Source: Saussurea involucrata (lineage: Eukaryota > Streptophyta > Magnoliopsida > Asterales > Asteraceae). From it: a DNA stretch of 64,000 bases. This document shows, one piece after another, positions 29,898-41,784 of the stretch (position 1 is the first letter of the stretch; each line of letters opens with the position of its first letter). The stretch spans positions 249,042,422-249,106,421 of the forward strand of contig CM066321.1 in the NCBI GenBank assembly GCA_033807775.1, read 5' to 3'. The notes beneath the pieces were generated by a model that was given only the letters and a program-made list of their open reading frames with translations, made no database searches and was not told where the DNA came from. The position numbers and the translations under genes were made by a program.

Positions 29898-32800
29898 TGT
29901 CACACCCCGCTAAAGCGGAAACACGAGGTATAACAGCGTAGGGTTTCATTCAAAAGGTAACAGACAACACCAACCACAACATTTAATACAGTAGTTCAAA
30001 ATATTACATTACAACGTCTTAAGTAAATTGTTCCAAAAAGAAGACGTCGGATACAGAAATTAACGATAGAGTTTTAATGTTCTTGATGTTGATGTCATCA
30101 TGCAAAATGCACCCTACATGCCTTCACTTACTTGTTAACACCTGAAAAGCATGATAAAAAGGGAAAGGGTCAACTACGAAGAGTTGGTGAGTTCACAGGT
30201 TTTCGTATGCACTGAAAGTAAAATTGTATGCAGAAATTGTTATTGTGAAACGTTTGTTCACACGAAGTTTACGTAACCAGTTGTTCAAGTATTTGCACGA
30301 GGTATAATGTATACAATGATGTCATCGCATTGAGCCACTACTAAACCTTCTGACAAACCAACGCCCCTTAAATTATTCACGTCCTACCTCAGAGGTGGAT
30401 TAATTCCACATGGGTAAGACCATTATTGTTACTGGTAAAGTGCACTTCTAGCTCGTCAGCTTAAAGTGGGGTTGTCAAACCAAATAGCGCTACCCACAAA
30501 TACCATTGGCTCATAATGAGTTAATAAGTAGTGTCTAACAAGTGGGGACTTTTTCATTTAAAACTCAAGCACATCAAAAAGTATACATACCTTAGTGCAC
30601 AAACAATTAAATTTAAGGTTCAACATTTCATAGCATAATTCAATCAATTTGAAATTCAATATCATGCTTTTCACCCCAAATTGTAACAAAAGAGTAAAAA
30701 GGGGATGTGAAAACTCACGATGTTCAGCAAGGATTTCCAAGTGTTGCCACATGGTTGCCCAAATGCCCGGTTCTAGGTCCTTCCTATGGAGTGAAACACA
30801 TTATCAGCTTCGGCTAACTCTTAAGGCTAAAGCGTTGCTTAGTCCATCATGACTTATAAAATGCCTTAGTGTTAGTTATTAAGTTTAAGTATTATTTTTC
30901 GTCGACGATTTCTAGTAATTTATTGGTTTTAAACGGTTTGTAGGATTTTGTTGTTACATAATAAAATTTTATAGGTTATAAGTAGTATTTAATCCATTTT
31001 ACCACGTTTTATATTTTCTTCATGACGAACACTTTCATTAATTACATATGTAATTGTATTTCTCATTTACCTTGTGATTTAAAATGTTCGGTTTGTTACA
31101 AATCTAATATTTGTTGGGGTATTATTTATACCTTCATATACATGTATATATAGTTTTTATTTATGGTTTTGACAATTTCTACAATTTATAAGCTTTTTAT
31201 CTTTTAATAACTCTACAAATCCCTTTTTCTTTTGAATTAGAGTTTTACTTTTCTGGTGGCGGAATATTAAGTTCACTTATGGTCATTTTTAAATATCTTC
31301 TGGATATTTTTATTAGTCCAACTTTTTCTATGTATCAATATAACGTCTTAGGGAACTTTTGACATAATTATCATCATTTTTAGAGTTGGTTAGCTATTTT
31401 AATCATTACACTTAAGTTTAAGTGTTACAATTACCTAAACAGTCTGCACCATCTTTTTGTCAAGTCCATTTGGAGGGTCAATCCTCAACATATTTCAGTG
31501 GTTCAAAATAGGTTTTAACCCTAACTCATAAAAGTATTTTCCAGAAAAATTTCATCATTTTAGGTTACATATTGAGGGAGATATGACGATTTTAAGTTAG
31601 ACCTTTCATTCTGCCAGATTCTAATTTCTTGCACACCAGTCTTAATATTTTTGAGTGAAACCAATTTTTTTCGAGTTATAACTCATTAAAATAATTTCCA
31701 GAAGGAAAATCAAGAATTTTAGTGGAATATTAAGAGACTTATAACTGATTAAAGTAGAGATTTTTCTCTGTCAGATTGTCTTTGCACACTTAATTTGATA
31801 TGAGTAGATGAAGGGTCAAATCTTCGAGTTTTTACATGAAATCACTTGGGTTTGAAACATAACACAATAAACAAAGTTCCAGAAAAAGATTCATATCATT
31901 TGGTTAAGTATGTTTCAAGATATGGTCGGATGAAATGCATGCAAGTAATCTGCTAGAAACTAAAAATTGTTTATTCATGGAAAATGAGTGTTTTATATCC
32001 ATATTTTCACTCATATGGTTGGTTCTTTGATTTGAACACTCATTTACCACTACTTAGACAATGTTCTTAGATAAAAAATCTATTTTTGACTTTTATAAAC
32101 ACATGCATGAACTCACACATCTCAGATTGTGACAAAAACCCACATGCATGTAGTTAAAACATCATTTTCTTGAGTTCTAGTTGTATGGGTTATGGATTAT
32201 CACCATTTGTTTGACATATAACATGTCATTGGTGATTAATCTTCCATTAAATGGGTCCATTAAGGTCCTTTTTCCAGAAACTCAAGAGTGATGAAAATAA
32301 GGTAAGAAGAAGAAGGAGAAATTACAAGTAAAATGAAGAAAATGAAGAAGAATACAAGAGAGATGAGTTTACCCCTTCTAGGGTTGTTGTTTACCTTCCT
32401 TCCAAATCTTCAAGGATGGAATGTTTTGGGTCTGGTTTTTGTGGCTGAATTCGTCCAAGAGAGAGGGAGAAGGGAGAAGGTTGAGTGTTAGAATGTAGAG
32501 AGAGAGAAGAGGTGGGAAAAATGAAAAGGTTTCTTGAGAAAATGCAACTTTTAATTGGTGTGTGTGGGCTTAAATGATGGGGGCCGAATTTTGGGCTTAA
32601 ATTTCTGTTTTGATTTAATTTTTTTTAAGGTTAATTAATATTGGGTAAGTAGCTGTTTTATGTAATTTTTATAAAAACATTGATTTAAGGTAGCTAAATC
32701 CTCATTTATCTACTTAAATTTTTGATTTGATTATTTTAGATTTAAAATTTATATTTGGGTATATATAAACTATATATTTACTCTTCTTATTATTAATATT

Positions 32801-33014
32801 GTTATAATTAAATGTTAATTGTTTCAATCGGCATTTATAAGACAGCTTAAGCGGTTACGTGCGGTAACAGGATTTTCTAAGCGTACTGTTGGAATTCTTA
32901 GGAAACTAAACCTTAGCCATCATATTTAAGTCATAATAAGTTATTTCTACATGTTAAGACATGTATTATGCTATTCAGTTGCTAACCTGAGTGGTTTGGT
33001 TGACGGGTGTCACA
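29898..33014 (-). repeat. G1 5' LTR (3.12 kb)
   Basis: The partner of 13792-16923. Relative to it, I see a deletion of about 26 bp near 31641, in the second of the three degenerate repeats, and a small insertion near 32251, plus scattered substitutions. It ends GGGTGTCACA at 33014 and is followed by the CAAAG duplication. No gene is present. Confidence 0.93.
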
Positions 33015-33019
33015 CAAAG

Positions 33020-35258
33020 CCTACACCTTTCTTTGTTATTGTTCTTTCATTTTATTTAAATTTCTTCTTCTACACTAGTTGCATGTTGTTTTACTTTATC
33101 AATATCTTTAGATCTTGATGTTTGGGAGCTTCATCACCATAACATCTTGAATGTTACTAAAAAGGGGATGAATCCATGACCAAACCCATGTTAAGACCAA
33201 AGAAGAACTTTTACAATGTTCTAACAAACATGCATGTGTTCTTCATCAAAACCAACCCGTTAATCTCTAAGAAATTTTATGAACTACTCTTTAAATCCAC
33301 TAAAAATATGTTTGAACTAACATGCATGAGCTAAAAATTCACTATTATAAGTTGCATGAAGGTGTTCTTGTCATAAACACCCAAGAACCTTCAAAAAAAA
33401 CCATTTTCAAGTATTTGCCAAAAAGGAGTTTTATAAATAAATTGCATGTATTGTAAATGGCTGAGAAATATATTTTTAAACTGAAAATATATGTATGGGT
33501 ATGTGTCAAATCGGATCTCATGCAAAAAGAATAAGAATATTGGTAAAAGACAAAAAGGAGTGCACATGCATAAAGTCTTGTTTTGACAGCATGCTGCCAG
33601 AGTTTTCTTCTCTCTTTCAAAAACCATATCTCACTCAATAATACTTCAAATTAAGTGATTCTTTTTCTGGAGTTCACTTTTATGAGTTATGAATCAAACC
33701 CAACTAGAATCATTGAAAAATATTAATATTTCGACCTTCAAACATTTTTCACAAAAACAGTGCGCAAACAGTAATGTTCTCTGTCGCAGTTTACGTCAAG
33801 AATTATTTTATGTACTTAAACCACTCTAAAAATCATGAATCTTATGTCAAAAGTTTCGTAACACATTTAACAAACTGGTCATAAGATATCATGACCTAAA
33901 TGTCCCTGGAAGTTATCCAAAAACGAACCGAAAGTGACTACATATTCTGGACAGCAACTGACTATATTCTATTATAGCTATAAACTAACTCTTGAACCCG
34001 TTTCATCATTCTTGTGATGAAATTGTTGAATATGTATATATACTATATGATTATGCATTTTACTATAGCTAAAAGCTAACTCTTGAACCAGTTTCATCAT
34101 CTATATGATGAAATTGTGGAATATACCTTTATATATTATGAATACACATTTTATATACTCTAACTCCTAACATCATATATATTATATATATGACTCCTAG
34201 TTATAGACCCTTTTCGTCACTCGTTATGACGAAATTGCGGTAATCTCAAATTATCATATGTAATGTTATAGATATTAACTACTAATATCGACGAACTTAT
34301 TATAACATACAAACTTAATCTCAACAAAGGCATTTTATGTTGATTTGGATAATTACACGATACCAAGGACTAAGGTTTAGAACATAGAATCTTACTAGTG
34401 TCCTTACATTCGTTGGATCGACGTAGGATCGCGTTACGGATCGCATTACGCACCACTTGGGAACAACTACGTTTATCACCGTGAGTTTTCGCAGCCCCTT
34501 TTTACTATTTTATACATTTTGGGGTGGAAAGCATGTTACAAATTCTATTTCACATCATTGTTTTGTTACTGAAATACTACAAATATTTGATGCTCTATGG
34601 TACGTGTGCACATGTTAAAGATTCTGAGTTACGCTATCGCACAAAAGTCCCCAACTTGTTTTTACATTACCTATTTAACTCACGAGTCTGAGCCATGGTA
34701 ATTATGGATAACGTTATTTGGTTGACCGCCCACTTACTGTGATGTGAGTGCATAACTACTACAGTGCCAAGTTGATGATAGAACATGATGAACGGGTCAA
34801 ACTAATACTATGGTCTGGAGGTTTGGGTAATGGCTCAGTATGCTACCTCTGAGGCAAAACACTTATATACCTTGAGCAAAACAGAACGCAAAAATGGAAC
34901 TTTTACAACCGAGAGTTGTACTACAATCTTTTGAAAGCGCGAATGCTATCAACTTGCATTAAAACTTTCAGTGCATACGCAAACCTGTGAACTCACCAAC
35001 TATTTTATAGTTGACACTCTCCTTTACATGTTTTTCAGGAAACATCAAGTAAGGATGAGTTCTAGAAGGCACTACACTTAGCAGCATCCAACTTTATTTC
35101 ATCATGTCAAGTCTCTTTTTGCTTTGGACAATTTGTATTTCACAAACATGTTGTATTTTGTAACCTTGATGATATGATGATTGTGTGTTGTCTTCTAACT
35201 TGTGCTTTTGAAACATTAACTGTGACATCCCGTGTTTCCGCTTTAGCGGGGTGTGACA
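33020..35258 (+). repeat. G2 3' LTR, second part
   Basis: It continues the G2 LTR after the G1 target duplication and ends GGGGTGTGACA at 35258. It is AT-rich and non-coding; the short ORFs near 33345-33638 are not credible. It contains a unit resembling the G1 LTR repeats in the same sense (about 33590-33780), the hairpin series at 34001-34234, and the terminal hairpin CCGCTTTAGCGG (35238-35249). Confidence 0.87.
34001..34234 (+). repeat. Three hairpins with a compensated stem change in the G2 LTR
   Basis: TTTCATCA/TGATGAAA (34001-34022), TTTCATCAT/ATGATGAAA (34092-34113) and TTTCGTCA/TGACGAAA (34212-34234). Each is preceded by CTTGAACC or TATAGACCC and followed by TTG(T/C)(T/G)G. In the third, both arms changed together (A to G and T to C), so pairing is preserved. 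Confidence 0.75.
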
Positions 35259-36575
35259 ATTTCAAACTCACTCTACATGAGTTTTTCGAAATCTTTGCAC
35301 TGTTGTGCATTAGTAGACCCAAACATAATGTCGTCCACATATATTTGTACAAGCATAATTTCATCACCTTTCCTTTTATAAAACAAAGTTGTATCGGTCG
35401 TACTTCTGTCGTAGTCATTATTGAGAAGGAAATTTGAAAGTCTTTCGTACCAAGCTCTTGGAGCTTGTTTCGGTCCATACAGAGCTTTGTCGAGGTAATA
35501 CACATATCTTGGGTACTTGGAGCTTTCAAATCCTGGTGGCTGCTGGACGTATACTTCTTCTTGGATTTCACCATTTAGAAAAGCAGATTTTACATCCATT
35601 TGAAAGACTTTAAAACCTCTGTGGGTTGCGAAGGCTAAGAAAATTCTTATAGCTTCGAGTCGTGCGACAGGGGCAAAAGTTTCATCATAATCTATGCCTT
35701 CTTCTTGGCGATATTCATTGGCCACCAATCTTGCTTTGTTTCTGATAACCACCCCATCCTCATCCTTTTTGTTTTTGAAGACCCATTTTGTCCCTATAGC
35801 TTGTTTTCCTCGTGGCAGAGGAACTAGGGTCCATACTTTGTTTCGTTCAAACTGTAGAAGCTTCTCTTGCATAGCATCTACCCAGTTTGGGTCGTCAAGG
35901 GATTCAGAGATTCTTTTTGGCTCGATCACACTAATAAAATTTGTAAAGAAACAAAAGTTAGCAGTGGCTGATCTTGTTTTTACCTTTTCAGAAGGATCGT
36001 CGATTATAAGGCTTGGAGGATGGCTTTTCGTCTATTGAGTTGTTCTTGGGAGATGGTCTTCGAAGTCATCAAGTTGATCTACAGAGGTTGTGCTCTGTTG
36101 TTCTGGTGCACCTTCTGTTGTAGATGGTGCTTCTGCACTCGTGCTTGGTTTTTCTGCTTGTGGGATGATTGGAATGAGTGTTAGTATTTGTTCCTCTGAG
36201 GAAGTAGAGACTGAGTCCTCGTGTTCCTCTGGTATTGGTTCCTCTGTAGTTGCTGGAGTTGGTATTTCAGTAGCTTCTGTGGTTGTATCCTTTGTTGTAT
36301 CACCTTCTGTTGGCTCCCCTCGGCATTTGCATCTGTATGATTAACAGAAGAAGATGAAGTATATAAGGGACCAGTTAGAGATATACCTGTCACGATCTGG
36401 CTGACAGAAGATGATCCTCCAGAGGCTGTGACGTTTCCAGCAGAGGGATCAATGTCATCATGGAACATCTCTTGAAATAGAAGATTTAAGTCTTCTTCTC
36501 TTGTTTTTGAGATGCCAGAGGATTCCCTTTTTAGCCCGAGTTCTTAACTGATTTGTTCAGAATTCATTTGGAAGG
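35259..36575 (-). pseudogene. pol: Copia C pol fragment (linker and RT)
   Basis: A related but distinct Sirevirus pol, about 85% identical to A1 pol by eye over the RT. It starts at the G2 insertion just after the catalytic YVDD (YVDDIMFGSTN) and reads upstream through MDVKSAFLNG to WTLVPLPRG. There is a TAG at 36036-36038 (Trp codon in A1) and further shifts in the Ser/Thr-rich linker up to 36575. G2 bounds it on one side and copia B on the other; the rest of element C is not in the window. Confidence 0.88.
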
Positions 36576-37114
36576 TGTAAGTCCAGATTTACTCTTACAA
36601 TCAATATATCAATATATGAAACAGTAATTGAGATGTTATATGATCAAACCAAATTGTATTCAATGAAGAACAGAATTACAGATCTTAGAGAGAGAGTATC
36701 TCAAAGATTACAAAAGATGAATACAAATATATTCGGGGAAATCAGTTAGCAATGTAGTGCTAACCACTATATATACTGCAACGGAAATATTAAAGCTACA
36801 GTACAAATCTGAAAGACTAATAGGAACAATACACGTGTCCTAATTAGTTAACTAAATACAAAGTAGAGTATCTAGTTATAAGTTCTGAACATGTTGTTCA
36901 GAACTTCTGAACATAATTCTGATTAAGCTTCTCAAAACTTCTGGCTCTTCTTCTCAGACTTCTGACTCTTCTTCTCAGACTTCTATACATGGCAATCTTT
37001 CAAAGCAATCCTTCTGAGCTTTAGTAGTCAGAACTCTGACTCTTCTTCTCAGAACATCTGAGCCTTCTTATCAGATTTCAACACTTAGTTTATTGACAAA
37101 ACTCAAATCTAACA
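36576..37114 (-). repeat. Copia B 3' LTR (539 bp)
   Basis: On the minus strand it begins TGTTAGATTTGAG at 37114, right after the purine tract AAAAAAGGGAGAT, and ends ...GGACTTACA at 36576. It is much shorter than the A and D LTRs and belongs to a different Sirevirus family. It contains repeated AGAAGTCTGAGAAG-like words. Confidence 0.85.
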
Positions 37115-37128
37115 ATCTCCCTTTTTTG

Positions 37129-38130
37129 TCAAATAAACTTATACTTTGCATCATCCAATTCTTTCAAGGTAGGAACAATCTTCTGTAAAAGCACATTTCT
37201 TTGATTAAGTCTCTTGTCGATCTTGACAATGATTTCTTGTATAGTTTCAACCTGCTGAGTGATTACTTCTTGAGTCATGTTAGCTTGCTTCACCTTCAGC
37301 ATCTTTTTCTCCAAATTGTGCTTAATAATTCTTAAAGTTCCAGAACTATACTTTGCAGTTTCCTTTGCTCTGAAGAAGATCTTTTCACTCTTATTTTTCA
37401 AAAAGACTCCCAAATATGGATGTTTGGAAACACTTCCAGTCTTCAACACCTTTTTTTGATCATGATCTGTGTTGGGATTTGCCAGATAAACACATGGCCT
37501 TTGTAAATACAGAGCAATTTGAAAATCTGTATAACAATGCCACCTTAAGATATAAAACATAGCTTCAATCACCACACTTCTTGCCTTTCTTTCATTTCTG
37601 TCTTTGCTTGAATCTTTGTAGCACAAAAGACTGTGTAATCTGTAGAAATCAACTACTGACAACTTCTCAAAATCTGCATCAGTAAAATAATACACCTTGC
37701 CATCCTCTCTCAAAACTTCAAAGGATAAGTACTCTAACTTTCTGAATTGTTTAACTTTTAATTCTCTGATCCTTGTGATTAAGAAGTCTGAATATACAGC
37801 CTGTTTTGATTTCCCAAGACATCTTGATTTCTCTACCAACCAGATCTGAGTCTCCTTTGGTCTGTCATAATATACATCCAGAAATTGTATCTCTTTAGGC
37901 TTGAAAAACTCAGGTAGATCAAACTCAAGAAAGTATCCATTCAAATCAATAGACATCTCATCTTCTTTTGGTTCAGATTGTTCAGTTTACTCAAAACTTG
38001 TTATTTGCACATTCTGAGGAGTTGTGTCCTGAACTTCTTCAACTTCATCTGAAAGAATTTCATTCACTTCATATTCAGCAGGAAACACAAAGTCATTATG
38101 CAGCATCTTTTTGGGATTAACCTCTGATAA
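37129..38130 (-). pseudogene. Copia B extra ORF, C-terminal region, diverged
   Basis: One frame from about 38130 to the stop at 37129, with an internal stop at 37987-37989. The clean stretch is 275 codons from ATG 37956. It aligns by eye with the C-terminal block of the D extra ORF: FTDADFEKLSVVDFYRL versus FSDADIRNLNPYDLPDL, then an R...V..AM...L..Y.D.QIAL pattern, a GVFLKNK/GLVFKNP match and a KYSSGTLR/KYTTRTLN match. It ends only 14 bp from the LTR. It shows that the C-terminal domain is old and shared between families. Function is unknown. Confidence 0.75.
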
Positions 38131-40741
38131 CAACCATTCTTCCCGATGAACAAGAATACCCCCACTGATCATGCTGATGGCTACTCACACTGCAGACCTC
38201 TGTCAAATAAGCTTCTGCAATACGCATCGAATAAATCCCTTAAGAAAAAGTATATACGCGATCATAGAACTCCTAAACCGAGTCCTATGACACCCCCGCG
38301 TTTAGGTGTCCCCCTAGGAACAATGATAGCAAAACCTCTTTCCACTCAAGAAGAAAAGGATCAGAAGTTAGCAAAGCACATGGCTATTCAACTCAGCTTT
38401 ATAGCCAAACGTGCAGAACTAATGGGAAAGAAGTCTTCATCAAGAACCTCTGCATCTACTCCAAAAGCTAAGAAGAGGAAAACTGCAAAAGGCACCTCAA
38501 CAAGCGCTGCAGAAGATCAAACCTCACCTCCTCATGCCACAGAAATTGGCTCCTCTGCTCCTCCCTCCCCAAAAATGAAGAAGAAAAGATCAAAATCAAC
38601 AGAAGAAGGGGCACCAAATCCTAAGAGGAGGAAAACCAAAAAGAGGCATGGTAAATCACTTGCAAAGTTGGTAACCATTGCAGAAGAGGAAACTGCTGAA
38701 GAAGTTGCAGAAGAAGAAATGGCTACAGAAAGGTATCAATCACCCTATCAATCTCCAGATAGATTTGCTCACCAAGGAGACCTGAACGACTTCTTACAGA
38801 ACCCTGAAATTGCCAACACCCTAAATACAGCAGGGTGGACGGCACAACCTCTCGACCACCACTCTCCAGAAGAACAAGATTTCTTCATTTCTGGCATTGA
38901 CACACATCTGCAAGAAGATGACACAACACCCAGAAATCAACCAGCCGAAACCCCTGTTATTTTACAAAACCCTTTCATTCAAGGATTGGATGTCCACAGA
39001 AGAAGTCCAAACCCAGCTTCAGAAGAAATAGAACAAACTGAAGCTGAGTGGAACAGAGGTGAAATTACAGAGGCTTCTGAGAACATAATGGAAGAAGGGA
39101 AAGAAAAAGGGGCCGAGGTTGTATCCAGAAGAAACCCAACAACAAACCCAAAAGACCACAGAGACAACACCCATCTCTGTGGAATCATCTCCTAACGAAA
39201 CCAAAACTCCAGAAGCAGATCAGCAAGCCACAGAGGCAACAACCGCCCCTGAGGTAATCATTTTGGAAGAAACAGATGAACAAACCACAGAGAAAACACC
39301 CACCTCTGTGGAAACACCCCAAACAATACCCAGAAGAAAGTCTATTGCCACCAAACCAAAGAGAGCAACGACCTCTGCTTCTGATGTTCTGAAAAGAATG
39401 CACACAACAATGAGTGATCGAATGGCACAGAGAGAAGAAGAAAGGAACAGGTTCACTATAGCTTTCAAAATGGCAAGAAGATTTAATGTCAATACTTCAT
39501 CAACAGAAACTGAGCTCGCAGAAGAAGTCATCAAACAACCTCCAACAGAGGTTACAGAGCAAGTCAAGCCAACAGAACCATCGCCACAAAAGTCCTCTAA
39601 ATCACAATCGTCAAAATCCACAGAGGCAACCTCCATCAAACCAACAGAAGTGCCAACCTCAAAACCCACAAAAGCAACAGGTTCTGCCACGACAATAGCA
39701 AAAGATAAGGGCAAAAGGATACTGGCAGAAGAGCCAAAGAAGAAGAAAACATTGCCAAAGCCAACAGAAAAACTAATGAAGAGTGCGTTTGACGCCTTTC
39801 AAACACCAAAACCCGAAGAAGTTGACTAGGCACATGGATTGAAGCCTCTGTCAGAAATTCCTCTATCTGGTAGAGCTGCAGAAGTTGTTCAACAGATGGA
39901 GAGTCTCAGAAGACAAATTCTACGACCTGGTCCAACACATGAAGAGATGGAAGAAGTGGTATACAAATACCTCTACAAACAATCCTATCAGACAAATCAT
40001 CCAGTAGATCATGTGACAGATCCAAGGATCAGAGAAGAATTTGAGAACATCTTCACAAGAACAAAGCCAAGAACCAAAGCAGATGTCTTCTCAATTCACA
40101 AAATCAAAAAGGTGATCTTCTGCAGATTCTCCTTCACAAGAACCTATCCAAGGGTCAGGTACAATCTTTACAAAGTCAGAAGAGAGAACAATTCAGAATC
40201 TACCTTCGCTGATGCTGACTTAAGAAACATCAATCCTTACGATCTACCTGACCTTCTGCAATGGACAAAAGACAACTACAACACAGAGCCTAATACCAGA
40301 GCCTATCAAGTGTTGAGAAAAGCGATGAGGGAAAAGCTTCTGCTATACAGCATGATAGATTTTCAGCTGGGAAAGGATCTTGGTCTCAAACATCTAGATC
40401 TACGACCACCAGAAGATCGCTGCCCACCAGACGCTGTGCCCAACTCAATCATCAGAGAACCAAGATTTGGGTTAGTATTTCAAAACCCACAACACCAGGT
40501 TAAACTTTTTGTTCTCATGGATTGACAGAAGTACGCAACCAGTACTCTGAGCAAATTCAGAGCAAGCCTTGTAAAATACAGAGGTACAGAGAAAATGGAT
40601 AGAGATGATGCAGATACTTTCATCAGAGAAATAGACTCAACAATCCGCCTAAGAGAACTCTGCATCAGATTCTACAAAGAGATCAGAAAAGTCGGCAGAG
40701 ACAACAGAAGCTACAACGATTTCAAAGATGCCAAAATCTGA
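38131..40741 (+). pseudogene. A2 extra ORF, C-terminal two thirds, broken
   Basis: The first frame (38146 to 39195) carries the basic cluster (KKKRSKS, PKRRKTKKR) at about 38580-38660. A frameshift at about 39100-39120 moves into the frame that continues to 40741, with TAG at 39827-39829 and TGA at 40523-40525 (Cys in D: MDCQKY). The C-terminal block LNPYDLPDLLQWTKDNY matches D closely. It provides the A-family C-terminus that is missing from A1 in this window. Confidence 0.87.
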
Positions 40742-40927
40742 TTCTCAGACCTCCAATCTCTGCAAACAAAGTTAAAGTTTATCTTTCATTGTACTCAAAT
40801 GTAAAATGCCTCTGGCATATTTCTAAATGAAAGAAATTTCGAGGTATTGTTTAACCTCTGTCTTATCTAACTTAGCCAAACTTAACTCAAGTTCAAATTT
40901 TTTATTTTTCACTACTTAGGGGGAGAT
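40742..40927 (+). promoter_or_regulatory. A2 3' untranslated segment and polypurine tract
   Basis: A short AT-rich stretch with TGCCTCTGGCAT, also present in D. It ends in the PPT AGGGGGAGAT at 40918-40927, next to the LTR. Confidence 0.88.
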
Positions 40928-41784
40928 TGTTAGCTTCAATCTTCCTAATCATAGAAGTATTTAGAAGTAGTGAAAAATAGGCTAAGTGAAGAAAGCCTCT
41001 TACAGAGGCTCTGCCGACATTACCGAGAAATCAAGGTCAAGAAGCTACAGAAGCAGCAGAGGCTTCCTACAGAAGCTCTGTCATACGCACAAAGAAGACC
41101 AAAGACTCAGAATCCGGCAAAGACTGCTCCACAGAGGACCAGACCGCAGAACCTCTGTAACTCATTACAGAGCCTCTGTGGTCCTCACTGAGACTTGAAG
41201 ATATTTATAATATCTTGCTACTGTTCCAAGACCTGTTCATCAACTTGCATGGCAACTTGCCCTGTCCAACTTCAACACGTGTCAAACTCTGAATGGACTC
41301 AATAGGACTTAGTACATAATAGACGTCTGCGCCATTTAATGCATTTACCAATAGTACATCGGCTCCATTAAATACGCATGGCTCAAACAACTGTTCACAC
41401 CATCCAATTCACTATTCATGCCGTAAAAGGAACAGTGACCTACTTCATAGTCTTCTAAGAGTAGTATAAAAGGAAGTCTCATGTTGAGATCTTCCTAAGG
41501 ACGATTACACAAGGAATCACTAATACTCTCAAGCTTTATTGTCAAATATCTGAGTGTTATATTCTCACACACACCAACAGTTCTTAATCTGTTCTTCATG
41601 TTGTTATTATATATTGAATAACAGTAACTGTTCAAGAAATCCTTTTCATTCTTTACTGTTTTCTTTATATGTGTGCGTTCTAATATCTATCAAACATATC
41701 TGTTAGTTTAATACGCTTCCGCATCAAACTCTAAACTCAACTAATAGACTGTTAATCTTGATTAAGTGTATCTGGGTTCCAACA
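40928..41784 (+). repeat. A2 3' LTR (857 bp)
   Basis: It runs from TGTTAGCTTCAATC to GGGTTCCAACA. It has the inverted repeats ACAGAGCCTCTGT (41167-41179) and AAGATAT/ATATCTT (41198-41216) in the same order as the D LTR, and TATAAAAGG at 41465-41473. It is homologous to the A1 LTR on the opposite strand. Confidence 0.93.

Larger units (their letters stand above)
13792..33014 (-). mobile_element. Gypsy (Tekay/Del-type) element G1, internally deleted, complete ends
   Basis: A minus-strand element bounded by TGTCACACC...GGTGTCACA LTRs (13792-16923 and 29898-33014) and flanked by perfect CAAAG duplications (13787-13791 and 33015-33019). The internal region without the nested copia D is only about 3.6 kb, barely longer than one LTR, because gag and the protease active site are missing. 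It would depend on enzymes from related elements. It is inserted in the G2 3' LTR and is itself interrupted by copia D in its leader. Confidence 0.93.
11385..35258 (+). mobile_element. Gypsy (Tekay/Del-type) element G2, 3' part, split by G1
   Basis: Plus-strand gypsy remains: pol (11385-13170), PPT, 3' LTR part 1 (13205-13791), an interrupting G1 element (13792-33014) with its target duplication, then LTR part 2 (33020-35258). The 5' portion is outside the window, beyond A1. G2 itself entered a copia pol; ATTTC at 35259 is the expected flank duplication, and the matching copia sequence is seen in A1 pol. A chromodomain-like C-terminus and an LTR of about 2.8 kb indicate the Tekay/Del chromovirus group. 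Confidence 0.88.
36576..38130 (-). mobile_element. Copia B, 5'-truncated (extra-ORF end plus 3' LTR)
   Basis: A minus-strand remnant: C-terminal part of an extra ORF, a short PPT and a 539-bp LTR, inserted in copia C. GAAGG (36571-36575) would be its target duplication; the other side is lost at the rearranged junction near 38131. Confidence 0.82.
38131..41784 (+). mobile_element. Copia A2 (A family), 5'-truncated
   Basis: Contains only the extra ORF from about codon 309 onward, the PPT and the 3' LTR. It is clearly the same family as A1 (MNKNTPTDHADGYSHCRPL is shared). It sits inside the G3 3' LTR. ACTTC at 41785-41789 would be the target duplication; the left side is lost in the junction with B. 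Confidence 0.88.

Noticed and set aside
33345..33638. Small minus-strand ORFs in the G2 LTR
   Set aside because: AT-rich chance frames in a non-coding LTR with no conserved partner.
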